Below, piece after piece: positions 52,400-62,883 of a stretch of 64,000 nucleotides of DNA. The notes under the pieces are model-generated. The model worked only from the letters and a program-made list of their open reading frames with translations, had not been told where the DNA came from and did not search any database. The position numbers and the translations under genes were made by a program. The stretch's first letter is position 1. Every line of letters starts with the position of its first letter. Origin of the DNA: Haloglomus irregulare (GTDB taxonomy: Archaea; Halobacteriota; Halobacteria; Halobacteriales; Haloarculaceae); the NCBI RefSeq assembly GCF_007421925.1, contig NZ_QMDX01000008.1:62001-126000 (forward strand), written 5' to 3'.

Positions 52400-53020
52400 T
52401 CAGCAGTCCCCGGCGGCGGTCCGGAGCTCGCTCGCCGACTGGATGCTGCCGGCCATGAACTCCGCGCTCCCGTCACCACAGCTCACGATGACGGGCGTGC
52501 TCGGCGCGTTCGTGACGGTCGTGCCGAACGCGTCGATGAGCGACTCCGTCATCGCCGGTGGTGAGACGGCGAACCGCCAGTCGAAGCCGTTACCCTCCGC
52601 GTGGGTCCGGACCTTCTCGGCGTCCTCGTTGGGGTCGGTGTTGAGACCGACGACCGTCACCGAGTCACCCAGCTCGGCGAGCGCCTCGGACTGGCGCTGG
52701 CACTTGGGGCACCAGACCGCGAACGACTGGATGACGACGGGCGCGGACAGCTCCGCGATGCTGAACGACTCGTCGCCGCGGACGGTGGTGAGCTCCGCGG
52801 TCCGCCAGGTGGCCGCACTCTCGCCGTCACCGTCGCTACCACCGCCGCTACTGCCGCTCGTACCGTCGGTGCTGCCGCCGGTTCCGCCGTCGCCACCGTC
52901 GCCGTCGGGGTCACCGGTGCAGCCAGCGAGCAGCGCCGCGCCGAGGCCCCCCGTCGCCGCGAGGAGGCGTCGCCGCGACGGTCCGTCCGCGGGTCCGTCG
53001 TCGGGTCCAGCAGGGCACAT
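52400..53020 (-). CDS. Tat-exported thioredoxin-like (TlpA/ResA) lipoprotein
   Basis: This 206-residue protein has a twin-arginine signal with lipobox (SRRRLLAATGGLGAALLAGC, Cys34), then a Gly/Ser/Asp linker and a thioredoxin domain with active site WCPKC (Cys104, Cys107). A second Cys pair candidate lies in VSCGDG. As a lipid-anchored reductase outside the membrane it would be kept reduced by CcdA encoded right after it. The start at 53020 suits a CTTAGTG box about 27-30 nt upstream; 53044 would overlap it. Confidence 0.9.
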   Translation of the reverse strand: MCPAGPDDGPADGPSRRRLLAATGGLGAALLAGCTGDPDGDGGDGGTGGSTDGTSGSSGGGSDGDGESAATWRTAELTTVRGDESFSIAELSAPVVIQSFAVWCPKCQRQSEALAELGDSVTVVGLNTDPNEDAEKVRTHAEGNGFDWRFAVSPPAMTESLIDAFGTTVTNAPSTPVIVSCGDGSAEFMAGSIQSASELRTAAGDC

Positions 53021-53165
53021 GTCACTCGGATGAACGCGGAACACCCACTAAGCGGTTATGCGAACTCCGTTCGAACTGATTCTAGATTCTCCCGCCGCGC
53101 CGGGCGTTCCCGGCACGTCCGGCGGCGACGAACAGGTCTTTGCCGACCGCCCCCGAATGTCGAGC

Positions 53166-54371
53166 ATGCAGACGACGGACGCGTTCAACGGGTTGGACTG
53201 TCTCGACTGTGGGGCGTCGTTCGACGCGGCCGACGGCCCGGGGCGCTGCCCGGACTGTGGCGGCGTCCTCGACCCGACGTACGACTACGAGTCGCTCGAC
53301 CTCTCCCGGGAGTCGTTCGCGCGTGACCCGCTCACCGACGGGCACGCGGGCATCTGGCGGTACGCGCCGGTACTGCCGGTCCCGCAGTCGGCGGCCGTCA
53401 CGATGGACGAGGGGTCGACGCCGCTGGTCGAGGCCCCGCGGCTGGCCGAGGAACTGGAGGTCGGGCGTGTCCTCGTCAAGGACGAGGGACGGAACCCGAC
53501 GGGCACGTTCGACGACCGCGGCGCGGCGCTCGCCGTCTCGGCCGCGGCCGCACAGGGGGCGACGGACGTGGCGCTCCCCTCGACCGGCAACGACGGCCAG
53601 GCCATCGCCTCCTACGCCGCCCGGGCCGACATGGAGTCACACACGTTCGTCCCGTCCCGGGCGTCGTTCGTCAACAAGGCGATGATCAACGTCCACGGCG
53701 GTGATATGTACGTGGTCGACGGCCGACTGGACGACGCCATCGAGGCGTACGAGGACGTGATAGCCGAGCGTGACGACTACCACCCGCTCCGGGCGTTCGT
53801 CACGCCGTACCGGCACGAGGGGGCCAAAACTGCCTACTACGAGCTACTGGAGCAGCTCGACTGGGAGCTCCCCGACGCGGTGGTCTGCCCGACCGGCGAC
53901 GGCGTCGGCGTGACGGGGCTCGCCAAGGGTGCCCGCGAGTGTCGCGACCTCGGGCTGGTCGAGGAGACGACGCCGCTGTACCTCGCCCAGTCCGAGGGCT
54001 GTGCGCCGATCGTCGAGGCGTTCGAGGCGGGCGCCGAGACGGCCGAGCCGTGGGAGTACCCGGACACGGTCTGTGGTGCGCTGGAGGTGCCGAACCCGGC
54101 CGGCGGGCGGGCGGCGCTCCGGGCGGTCAGGGAGACGGGCGGTGGCGCGGTCGCGGCCGACGACCAGGACATCATGGACACCGCGGCGACCGTGGCCCTC
54201 CACGAGGGGCTCGAGGCGGGCGTGGCCGGCGCGGCCGCCGCCGCGGGCGCCTGGGCGCTCTCCCGGGCCGGCGAGTTCGGCACGGACGACACGGTCGTGC
54301 TGCTCAATACGGCCGCCGGCAACAAGGACGCCGACCTCATCCGGAGCCGGCTGATGGCGAAGGGGATGTAG
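53166..54371 (+). CDS. threonine-synthase-like fold type II protein lacking the PLP lysine
   Basis: This 401-residue paralog of threonine synthase has the N-terminal zinc ribbon CLDC..CPDC, the fold type II core, and segments such as FVPSRASFVNKAMINVHGGD and FVTPYRHEGAKTAYYELLEQ. However, the PLP-lysine motif (usually FKDRG) reads TFDDRG, with Asp116 where Lys should be. The usual TGNAGQ is TGNDGQ, and the phosphate loop TGGGVG is TGDGVG. The protein is complete and shows no other damage, so it is either a non-PLP paralog or inactive. Start 53157 is an alternative. Confidence 0.8.
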   Translation: MQTTDAFNGLDCLDCGASFDAADGPGRCPDCGGVLDPTYDYESLDLSRESFARDPLTDGHAGIWRYAPVLPVPQSAAVTMDEGSTPLVEAPRLAEELEVGRVLVKDEGRNPTGTFDDRGAALAVSAAAAQGATDVALPSTGNDGQAIASYAARADMESHTFVPSRASFVNKAMINVHGGDMYVVDGRLDDAIEAYEDVIAERDDYHPLRAFVTPYRHEGAKTAYYELLEQLDWELPDAVVCPTGDGVGVTGLAKGARECRDLGLVEETTPLYLAQSEGCAPIVEAFEAGAETAEPWEYPDTVCGALEVPNPAGGRAALRAVRETGGGAVAADDQDIMDTAATVALHEGLEAGVAGAAAAAGAWALSRAGEFGTDDTVVLLNTAAGNKDADLIRSRLMAKGM

Positions 54372-54440
54372 CGGGTCCAGCCGGTTCGGCCGCCGGCCAC
54401 AGTCGGTTCTTTCAAGTTCGCTGCCGACGGCGTGGAACGC

Positions 54441-55751
54441 GTGAGACCGCTCCGGAACCCCGGGCAGCGTCGGTGGCTCGTGTTCGCCGTCCTGGCGGGC
54501 GCGTTCCTGCTGGTCAACATCCACCGCCTGTCGACGGCCGTCCTCGCCGACCGGCTGGCGCGGTCGTTCGACGCCACCGCGGCCGAACTCGGGACGCTGC
54601 ACGCCGCGTTCTTCTACGTCTACGCGCCGCTCCAGATCGTCGCGGGCGTCCTGGCCGACCGGGCGGGCATCCGCTGGACGGCCGCCGTCGGCACCGTCGT
54701 CATGAGCATCGGCGGCGTGCTGTTCGCGGTGGCGCCGCTGTTCCCCGCGGCCTTCGCCGCGCGGCTGCTCGTCGGCCTGGGCGGGAGCGTCGTCTTCATC
54801 GCCACGCTGCGGTTCTGCGCGAACTGGTTCCGCCCGGACGAGTTCGCCACCATGTCCGGCGTCACCATCGCCATCGCGGGGCTGGGCGGCATCATCGCCA
54901 CCACGCCGCTGGCACTGCTGGTCGAGCGGACGGGCTGGCAGACCGCGATGCTGGGGCTGGGCCTCATCGGCCTCGTGATGGGCGTAATCGTCGCCGTCGC
55001 CGCCCGGGACTCCCCCGCCGACGCCGGACTCCCGGCCATCGAGGGCGTCCCGTCGGCCGAGACGCTGTCGCTGTCGAAGGTCGTCACGAACGCCAAGCGC
55101 GTCCTCGGCGGCGCGGACACCTGGCTGGTCGGCATCGTCCTCTTCTGCGAGATCGGCGTCAACCTCACCGTCATCGGGCTGTGGGGGGTGCCGTACATGG
55201 TCCAGAACTACCCGAACGTCGGCGTGACGGAGGCCTCGACCTACGCGCTGGTGGGGAGCGTCGGCCTGCTGCTCGGCCCGCCGCTCATCGGCCGGCTCTC
55301 CGACCGCCTGGAGCGCCGGACCGTCCTGATGGTCGCCGGGGGCGTCGTCTACACCGCCGCGTTCGCCGTCCTCGCGCTGGGGACGCCGCCGAAGTTCGTC
55401 GTCGGCATCGTCCTGTTCATCGCGGGCGCGCTCGGCGGCGCGTTCGCGCTCGGCTACGCCGTCGTCAAGGAGCAACACAGCGCCGCCGCCTCGGGTGTCG
55501 CCATGGGCGTCGTCAACGGCATCGGCTTCTCCGGCGCCGCCGTCTTCCCGGTGGCGATGGGCCTCGTCCTCGACGCCTACTGGACCGGCGAGACCGTGGC
55601 CGGGGCGCGCGTCTACACGGAGTTCGGCTACCAGGTCGCGTTCGGGCTGGCGACGCTCGCCGGCCTGGTCGCGCTTGCCTGCTCGCTGGCGCTACACCGC
55701 CGTGCCGAGTCGGCGACCGTGGCGGCGGAGCCGGCGGCCGGCGACGACTGA
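54441..55751 (+). CDS. MFS transporter
   Basis: This 436-residue protein has twelve predicted transmembrane helices. The loop after helix 2 is GVLADRAGIRWTAAVG and that after helix 8 is IGRLSDRLERRTVLMVAGGV, the MFS motif A. The sequence resembles the oxalate/nitrate-like and general anion exporter groups only loosely, so the substrate is open. GTG 54441 fits a TTTCAAG box near 54411-54417; GTG 54432 is the alternative. Confidence 0.88.
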   Translation: MRPLRNPGQRRWLVFAVLAGAFLLVNIHRLSTAVLADRLARSFDATAAELGTLHAAFFYVYAPLQIVAGVLADRAGIRWTAAVGTVVMSIGGVLFAVAPLFPAAFAARLLVGLGGSVVFIATLRFCANWFRPDEFATMSGVTIAIAGLGGIIATTPLALLVERTGWQTAMLGLGLIGLVMGVIVAVAARDSPADAGLPAIEGVPSAETLSLSKVVTNAKRVLGGADTWLVGIVLFCEIGVNLTVIGLWGVPYMVQNYPNVGVTEASTYALVGSVGLLLGPPLIGRLSDRLERRTVLMVAGGVVYTAAFAVLALGTPPKFVVGIVLFIAGALGGAFALGYAVVKEQHSAAASGVAMGVVNGIGFSGAAVFPVAMGLVLDAYWTGETVAGARVYTEFGYQVAFGLATLAGLVALACSLALHRRAESATVAAEPAAGDD

Positions 55752-55820
55752 CCCCCGCCTCCCTCGCGCCGACCGGCCCGCGGGCGCGCCGCTCAAGTGT
55801 CCCGCCCTCCAGTCACCGTC

Positions 55821-57887
<2,067 letters not shown>

Positions 57888-57911
57888 CCGGGGGTCGTCC
57901 CCCCCAGAACG

Positions 57912-57937
57912 CTTTTGTGATAACCCGTGGTTATCAC
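57912..57937. promoter_or_regulatory. TATA box and perfect 9-bp palindrome before the HTH-CBS gene
   Basis: A T-rich TATA box (CTTTTGTG, 57912-57919) overlaps the first arm of a perfect inverted repeat: GTGATAACC (57917-57925), spacer CGT, GGTTATCAC (57929-57937). The second arm ends 5 nt before the ATG at 57943. A dimer bound here would cover the TATA box and the start site, as expected of autorepression. Confidence 0.7.
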
Positions 57938-57942
57938 TCGGT

Positions 57943-58491
57943 ATGGAACTGCCGACGGCCGCCGAGCTCCGCGAGCGGCGGAAGAAGGACCTGGACATGA
58001 CCCAGAGCGAGCTGGCGGAGATGGCCGGCGTCTCCCAGCCGCTCATCGCGCGCATCGAGGGTGGCGACGTCGACCCCCGGCTCTCGACGCTGCGCCGCAT
58101 CGTCAACGCGATGAACGAGGCCGAGGGCGCCATCAAGCGTGCCGAGGACATCATGAACCGCGACCTCACCTTCGTCTCCCGCGACGACAGCGTCGCCGCC
58201 GCCATCGACCTGATGGGCGAGGCCGGCTTCTCCCAGCTCCCCGTGACCGACGAGGGCGGCACCCCCGTCGGGCTCATCTCCAACTCCGACGTCCGTCATT
58301 ACGGCGCCGACGAGGTCGACGAGATCCCCGTCGCCGAGGCGATGGGCGAGTCCATCGTGACGGTCGGAGGCGACGCCACGCTCGACGAGATCAACGACTA
58401 CCTCGACCACAACCCCGCCATCATCGTCATGGACGGCGGCACGATGGTCGGCATCATCACCGAAGCGGACGTGGCGACGCATCTCCGCTGA
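57943..58491 (+). CDS. HTH-CBS domain regulator
   Basis: This 182-residue protein joins a Cro/C1-type HTH (about 6-60: DMTQSELAEMAGVSQPLIAR, EGGDVDPRLSTLRRI) to a CBS pair (about 68-182: MNRDLTFVSRDDSVAAAIDL, GFSQLPVTDEGGTPVGLISN, MDGGTMVGIITEADVATHL). CBS pairs bind adenosine nucleotides or AdoMet, so it likely couples DNA binding to such a ligand. The TATA box and the palindrome directly upstream suggest autoregulation. A leaderless start at 57943 fits. Confidence 0.93.
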   Translation: MELPTAAELRERRKKDLDMTQSELAEMAGVSQPLIARIEGGDVDPRLSTLRRIVNAMNEAEGAIKRAEDIMNRDLTFVSRDDSVAAAIDLMGEAGFSQLPVTDEGGTPVGLISNSDVRHYGADEVDEIPVAEAMGESIVTVGGDATLDEINDYLDHNPAIIVMDGGTMVGIITEADVATHLR

Positions 58492-58585
58492 CGAGAGTGG
58501 GAGCCGGAGGGGAGGTATTACCTCATCCGAGCGTTGCTAATACACGAACAGCCATATCTGACGCAGAACTATCGGTATGAAACGG

Positions 58586-59638
58586 CTACTCGAGCGATAG
58601 GTCGCGAATCTCGACGTGTGCGTCGCCGTCCGCCGCCTCGACGTGCCCGATGACGCGCCCGTCGGTCGCCTCGACCACCGCGTCCGCATCGGCGGGGTCG
58701 AGCGCGGCGACGAGGCCGGTTCCCATGTTGAACGTGCGGTGCATCTCCCCGTCGTCGACCGACCCCTCGGCCCGCACGAAGTCGAGAACCGGGTCGGGGT
58801 CGAACGGGTCGTCGATGACGTACCGATGTTCGCCCAGGCGGGTCAGGTTCGTCCAGCCGCCGCCAGTGACGTGGGCGGCGGCGCGAGCCTCGGCCCGGCG
58901 GAGCGGACCCAGCAGGTCGGTGTAGATCCGCGTCGGCTCCAGCAGAACGTCGCCGATGCGGGGCGTCTCGCCGTCCGCGACGCGCGAGCAGTTCGGCCGG
59001 CCGTACTCCGCGACCGGGAAGGGGTCCGTGTACGAGTGCCCGCGCGTGGTCACCTCTCGCGCGAGCGTGAGGCCGTTCGAGTGGATGCCCGAGGCGGGGA
59101 AGCCGACGAGCGCGTCGCCCGCCCCGGCCTCGCCGGGGAACAGGTCGTCGTCGGTCGCGAGGCCGGCACAGGTGCCCGCCAGGTCGAGGCCGGTGACGAC
59201 CTCCGGCATCACGGCCGTCTCCCCGGCGACGAGTTCGATGTCCGCGGCGTCACAGCCCGCGCGCAGTCCCTCGCCGACCTGCTCGGCGAACCCCTCGTCC
59301 GGCTCGTCCACCGCGAGGTAGTCGACGAACGCGGCCGGCGTGACGCCAGCGGCGACGAGGTCGTTGACGTTCATGGCGATGCAGTCGATGCCGACGGTGG
59401 AGTAGTCGCCGAGCGCCTCGGCGACGAGCAGTTTCGTGCCGACGCCGTCGGTCGCGAGCGCGAGATACCGGTCGCCGATGTCGAGCAACCCGGCGTAGTC
59501 GCCCGCAACACCCTCGGCGGCGCCGACGAGCGCCGCGGTCGCGGCCTCGCTCGCGTCGATGTCGACGCCGGCCTCGGCGTAGGTCAGCCCCTCCTCGTCG
59601 GCCCCGTCGGTCGGGTCGTCCTCGCCGGTGTCGGTCAT
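58586..59638 (-). CDS. purM: phosphoribosylformylglycinamidine cyclo-ligase
   Basis: This 350-residue AIR synthetase closes the imidazole ring in purine synthesis using ATP. Features: LTYAEAGVDIDASEAATAAL near 18, TDGVGTKLLVAEALGDYSTV near 64-83, GIDCIAMNVNDLVAAGVTP, GETAVMPE and HVTGGGWTNL near 250. The start at 59638 (MTDTGEDD) was preferred over an upstream TTG that crosses the spacer. It is divergent from aglB and separate from purF at 9916. Confidence 0.95.
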   Translation of the reverse strand: MTDTGEDDPTDGADEEGLTYAEAGVDIDASEAATAALVGAAEGVAGDYAGLLDIGDRYLALATDGVGTKLLVAEALGDYSTVGIDCIAMNVNDLVAAGVTPAAFVDYLAVDEPDEGFAEQVGEGLRAGCDAADIELVAGETAVMPEVVTGLDLAGTCAGLATDDDLFPGEAGAGDALVGFPASGIHSNGLTLAREVTTRGHSYTDPFPVAEYGRPNCSRVADGETPRIGDVLLEPTRIYTDLLGPLRRAEARAAAHVTGGGWTNLTRLGEHRYVIDDPFDPDPVLDFVRAEGSVDDGEMHRTFNMGTGLVAALDPADADAVVEATDGRVIGHVEAADGDAHVEIRDLSLE

Positions 59639-59792
59639 GGGTTGGGGCCCGGCCGAAGCGCGCAAAGGCGTGTCGGTCCGCCGCGACCCGTCGGGACCGC
59701 CTCGGCCACGGCGCACGGAGCCGAGAGCCGGCACTGTGACCGTCGCGGCCATCGCAAAAGGCTTATGCGGGTTTTGGCCCCCCGTTCGGTCA

Positions 59793-62700
59793 ATGAGCCA
59801 GCCCTCGAAGTCGCTCTCCGAACAGGTCGAGGATTTCGACCTGTCGACCGACGCGCTCCGGGCCTACTATCACGTCCCGGTGCTCGCGGCGCTGTTCGGG
59901 TTCATGCTCTGGATCCGCGCACGAGGTTGGGAGGGGTACGTCAACGGCGAGACGGTCCTGTTCGCCGGCAACGACGCCTGGTATCACTACCGAATGGTCC
60001 AGTACACGGTCGAGGAGTGGCCGGCGACGATGCCGTTCGACCCGTGGACCAGCTTCCCGACCGGGACCAGCGTCGGCCAGTTCGGCACACTGTTCGACCA
60101 ACTCATCGCGACCGCGGCCCTCGTCTACGGGCTGGGGTCGCCCACCGAGTTCCAGGTCAAACTGGTGACGCTGTTCGCGCCCGCCGTCTTCGGTGCCCTC
60201 GTTCTCATCCCGGTGTTCTACCTGGGCAAGCGCGTCGGCGGAAAGGCGGGGGGTATCGTCGGCGCACTCGTCCTCGCGCTGACACCTGGACAGTTCCTCA
60301 CCCGCTCCATCGTCGGCTTCTCCGACCACCACGTCGCCGAGACGCTGTTCATGGCCGTGGCCGTCGTCCTCGTGCTCGCGGCGCTCGCGGTCGCCCAGCG
60401 AGACCGCCCCATCTGGGAGCTCTTCACGACGGGTGACTGGGACGCGCTCCGGCCGACGCTGCTCTGGTCGACCGCTGCCGGCGTCGCGACCGGCCTCTAC
60501 GTCTGGGTGTGGCCGCCCGGTGTGTTCCTCGCCGGTATCCTGGGCCTGTTCTTCGCCCTCTACCTCCTGGGGACGTTCATCCGTGGTCACAGCCCCGATC
60601 ACGTCGGTATCGCCGGTGCGGTGACGATGACCGTTACGTCCGTCATGGTGCTCCTCCCGATTAACGAGTTCGGGTTCTCTGCGACCCGGTTCTCGCTCGC
60701 ACAGCCGTTCGTCGCCGGCGGGGCCGCTCTGGCCTGTGTGGTCATCGTCGGCGGGAGCCGGGTCTGGGAGCGACTCGACCGGGACCTCCCACGGGCAGCG
60801 TTCCCGGCCGCGCTGGTCGGCGTCGGCCTCGTGATCGTTGGCCTGGTCGCAGTGGTGCTCCCGGATCTCTTCGGCTTCTTCCGGAACCAGCTCCTCCGGG
60901 TCATCGGCTTCGGTGCGACCGATACCGCCCGGACGGTCGCCGAGGCAACGCCCGTGCAGAACCCCGGACAGTTCGTCTACAACGCCTACGGGCTCGCCTT
61001 CTACACCGCCATCGGCGGTCTCGTCTACCTCACGTACCGGACGCTCAAGCAGGACGATATCGACCCCATCGGCAGCTTCATCGTCATCTGGTCGCTGTTC
61101 CTGCTGGCCGCGATGTTCACCCAGCGGCGCTTCGACTACTACTTCATCCTCTCGGTCTGCACGCTGAACGCCTACGCCGCCAAGCAGGCGTTCGACCTGC
61201 TCGACGTCGACGAGATCGCCCGTGACATCCGGAGCATCCAGGGGTATCAGGTGCTCTCCATCGTCGCGATACTCCTCATCGTGACGGCACCGCTCGCGAT
61301 CCGTCCGAGCGGCGGTAGCTACTCCAACGTCGTCGACACGGCGGCCGGGCAGGCCTCCCCGGGCGAGGTCCAGAACTGGGAGGCCGGGTTGAGCTGGCTC
61401 GACGAGCAGACACCCGAGGAGGGCGAATGGGGTGAGAACCCCGACAGCGGACTGTCGGATGGGATATACGGCAGTTACGAGCGGACGGACGACTTCCAGT
61501 ACGGGTCCGGGGACTACGGCGTGCTCGCGTGGTGGGACTACGGCCACTGGATAACGGTGCTCGGCGACCGGGTACCGAACGCCAACCCGTTCCAGCAGAA
61601 CGCGCAGTACTCCGCCGAGGTGCTGCTCTCGACCAACGAGTCGTACGCGCGCGAGCGGATGGTCAACGGTGGCGACGAACAGACCCGGTACGTGATGCTC
61701 GACTACCAGCTGGGTGTCGCCGGGACCCGGAAGTTCAGTGCCCCGTCCGCGTGGCAGCGGCGATACGCCGTCGACAACGAGACCGGCGAGCACGTCGTCA
61801 CGGAGTACGGGGGGTCCGGGCCGTCCGACCCGGGCCTTCGGCAACTCGGAGCGCGGGACCTCCAGCGGACGCTGTTCGTCGCCCAACAGAGACAGCAGCG
61901 GACCCGACTGGTGAGCCGATACGCGGTCCACAGCCAGCGGTCGATGGAGAGCTTCCGGACGCGGCTCTACCAGTACCACGGCAGCCGGGCCGAGCCGACG
62001 TTCCGTGACGGGAGCGTCGTTGTGGCCGACTGGGAACGGGTCGACTACCGGGGGCAGACCATCCCCGGAATCACCGCGTCGACCCAGCCGGTCCGGAGCT
62101 TCCCCAACATGAGCGCGGCGGAACAGTACGTCCGCCAGGACGGGACCGCGCAGATCGGCGGCGTGCTCGGCAAGCCGGCCGAACCCGTGCCGGCGATGGA
62201 GCATTACCGACTGGTCTGGGCCTCCGAACGGAGCGCCCAGACGCCCATCAGCCGGGCGTTCGGTCTCTGGTCGCGGCTGAACCGGCAGCCGCCCCAACCC
62301 ATCGAGCAGCAGCCGTATCTGAAGACCTTCGAGCGGGTCGAGGGCGCGACGATCGAGGGCGAGGGTCCGGCGAACGCGAACGTCACCGCGAGCGTACAGA
62401 TGCGCATCCCGACCAACAACCGGACGTTCACCTACGAGCAGCAGGTCGAGACCGGTGACGACGGCTCGTTCACGATGACGGTACCGTACTCGACGGAGGG
62501 GTACGACCGGTTCGGGCCGGAGAACGGCGCGACGAACGTCTCCGTCCGTGCCACCGGGCCGTACCGGCTCACCACCCCGGTGACGACCAACGACTCGCTC
62601 GTCGCGTCCCGGTTCCAGGCTACCGCCAACGTCTCCGAAGAACAGGTCATCGGCCGTGACGACGGCACCGTGCAGGTGACGCTCGAGGAGACGGTCCTCG

Positions 62701-62882
62701 CCGAGCCGGAGGGTCGGACCGACGACGGGAACACCACCGACTCCGGTGGCGATACCAACACCACGGACGAGGGTGGGTCCGGGACGAACACCACGCCGAC
62801 GCCGACCCCGGCGCCGACCAACGGTACGGCGTCGCTGGCAGCGCCCGTGTGGTCGACGCCGCCGCTCGCCGCACTCCCCTGA
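59793..62882 (+). CDS. aglB: archaeal oligosaccharyltransferase AglB
   Basis: This 1029-residue STT3-type enzyme moves the dolichol-linked glycan to Asn in N-x-S/T outside the membrane. The N-terminal half has about thirteen transmembrane helices with the metal motif GNDAWYHYR near 58-66 and GFSDHHVAE near 178. The soluble part holds the catalytic signature WWDYG near 580. Further on are beta-domains (TVPYSTEG, TNVSVRATGP) and a Gly/Asn/Thr-rich end with several N-T-T sequons. A GCTTATGC box at 59761-59768 suits a leaderless start. The DUF368 gene follows after 1 nt. Confidence 0.96.
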   Translation: MSQPSKSLSEQVEDFDLSTDALRAYYHVPVLAALFGFMLWIRARGWEGYVNGETVLFAGNDAWYHYRMVQYTVEEWPATMPFDPWTSFPTGTSVGQFGTLFDQLIATAALVYGLGSPTEFQVKLVTLFAPAVFGALVLIPVFYLGKRVGGKAGGIVGALVLALTPGQFLTRSIVGFSDHHVAETLFMAVAVVLVLAALAVAQRDRPIWELFTTGDWDALRPTLLWSTAAGVATGLYVWVWPPGVFLAGILGLFFALYLLGTFIRGHSPDHVGIAGAVTMTVTSVMVLLPINEFGFSATRFSLAQPFVAGGAALACVVIVGGSRVWERLDRDLPRAAFPAALVGVGLVIVGLVAVVLPDLFGFFRNQLLRVIGFGATDTARTVAEATPVQNPGQFVYNAYGLAFYTAIGGLVYLTYRTLKQDDIDPIGSFIVIWSLFLLAAMFTQRRFDYYFILSVCTLNAYAAKQAFDLLDVDEIARDIRSIQGYQVLSIVAILLIVTAPLAIRPSGGSYSNVVDTAAGQASPGEVQNWEAGLSWLDEQTPEEGEWGENPDSGLSDGIYGSYERTDDFQYGSGDYGVLAWWDYGHWITVLGDRVPNANPFQQNAQYSAEVLLSTNESYARERMVNGGDEQTRYVMLDYQLGVAGTRKFSAPSAWQRRYAVDNETGEHVVTEYGGSGPSDPGLRQLGARDLQRTLFVAQQRQQRTRLVSRYAVHSQRSMESFRTRLYQYHGSRAEPTFRDGSVVVADWERVDYRGQTIPGITASTQPVRSFPNMSAAEQYVRQDGTAQIGGVLGKPAEPVPAMEHYRLVWASERSAQTPISRAFGLWSRLNRQPPQPIEQQPYLKTFERVEGATIEGEGPANANVTASVQMRIPTNNRTFTYEQQVETGDDGSFTMTVPYSTEGYDRFGPENGATNVSVRATGPYRLTTPVTTNDSLVASRFQATANVSEEQVIGRDDGTVQVTLEETVLAEPEGRTDDGNTTDSGGDTNTTDEGGSGTNTTPTPTPAPTNGTASLAAPVWSTPPLAALP

Positions 62883-62883
62883 A

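Noticed and set aside
57917-57937. Transcription terminator for uvrB
   Set aside because: The inverted repeat could fold as RNA, but it has no following T-run, and its place between TATA box and ATG fits an operator better.
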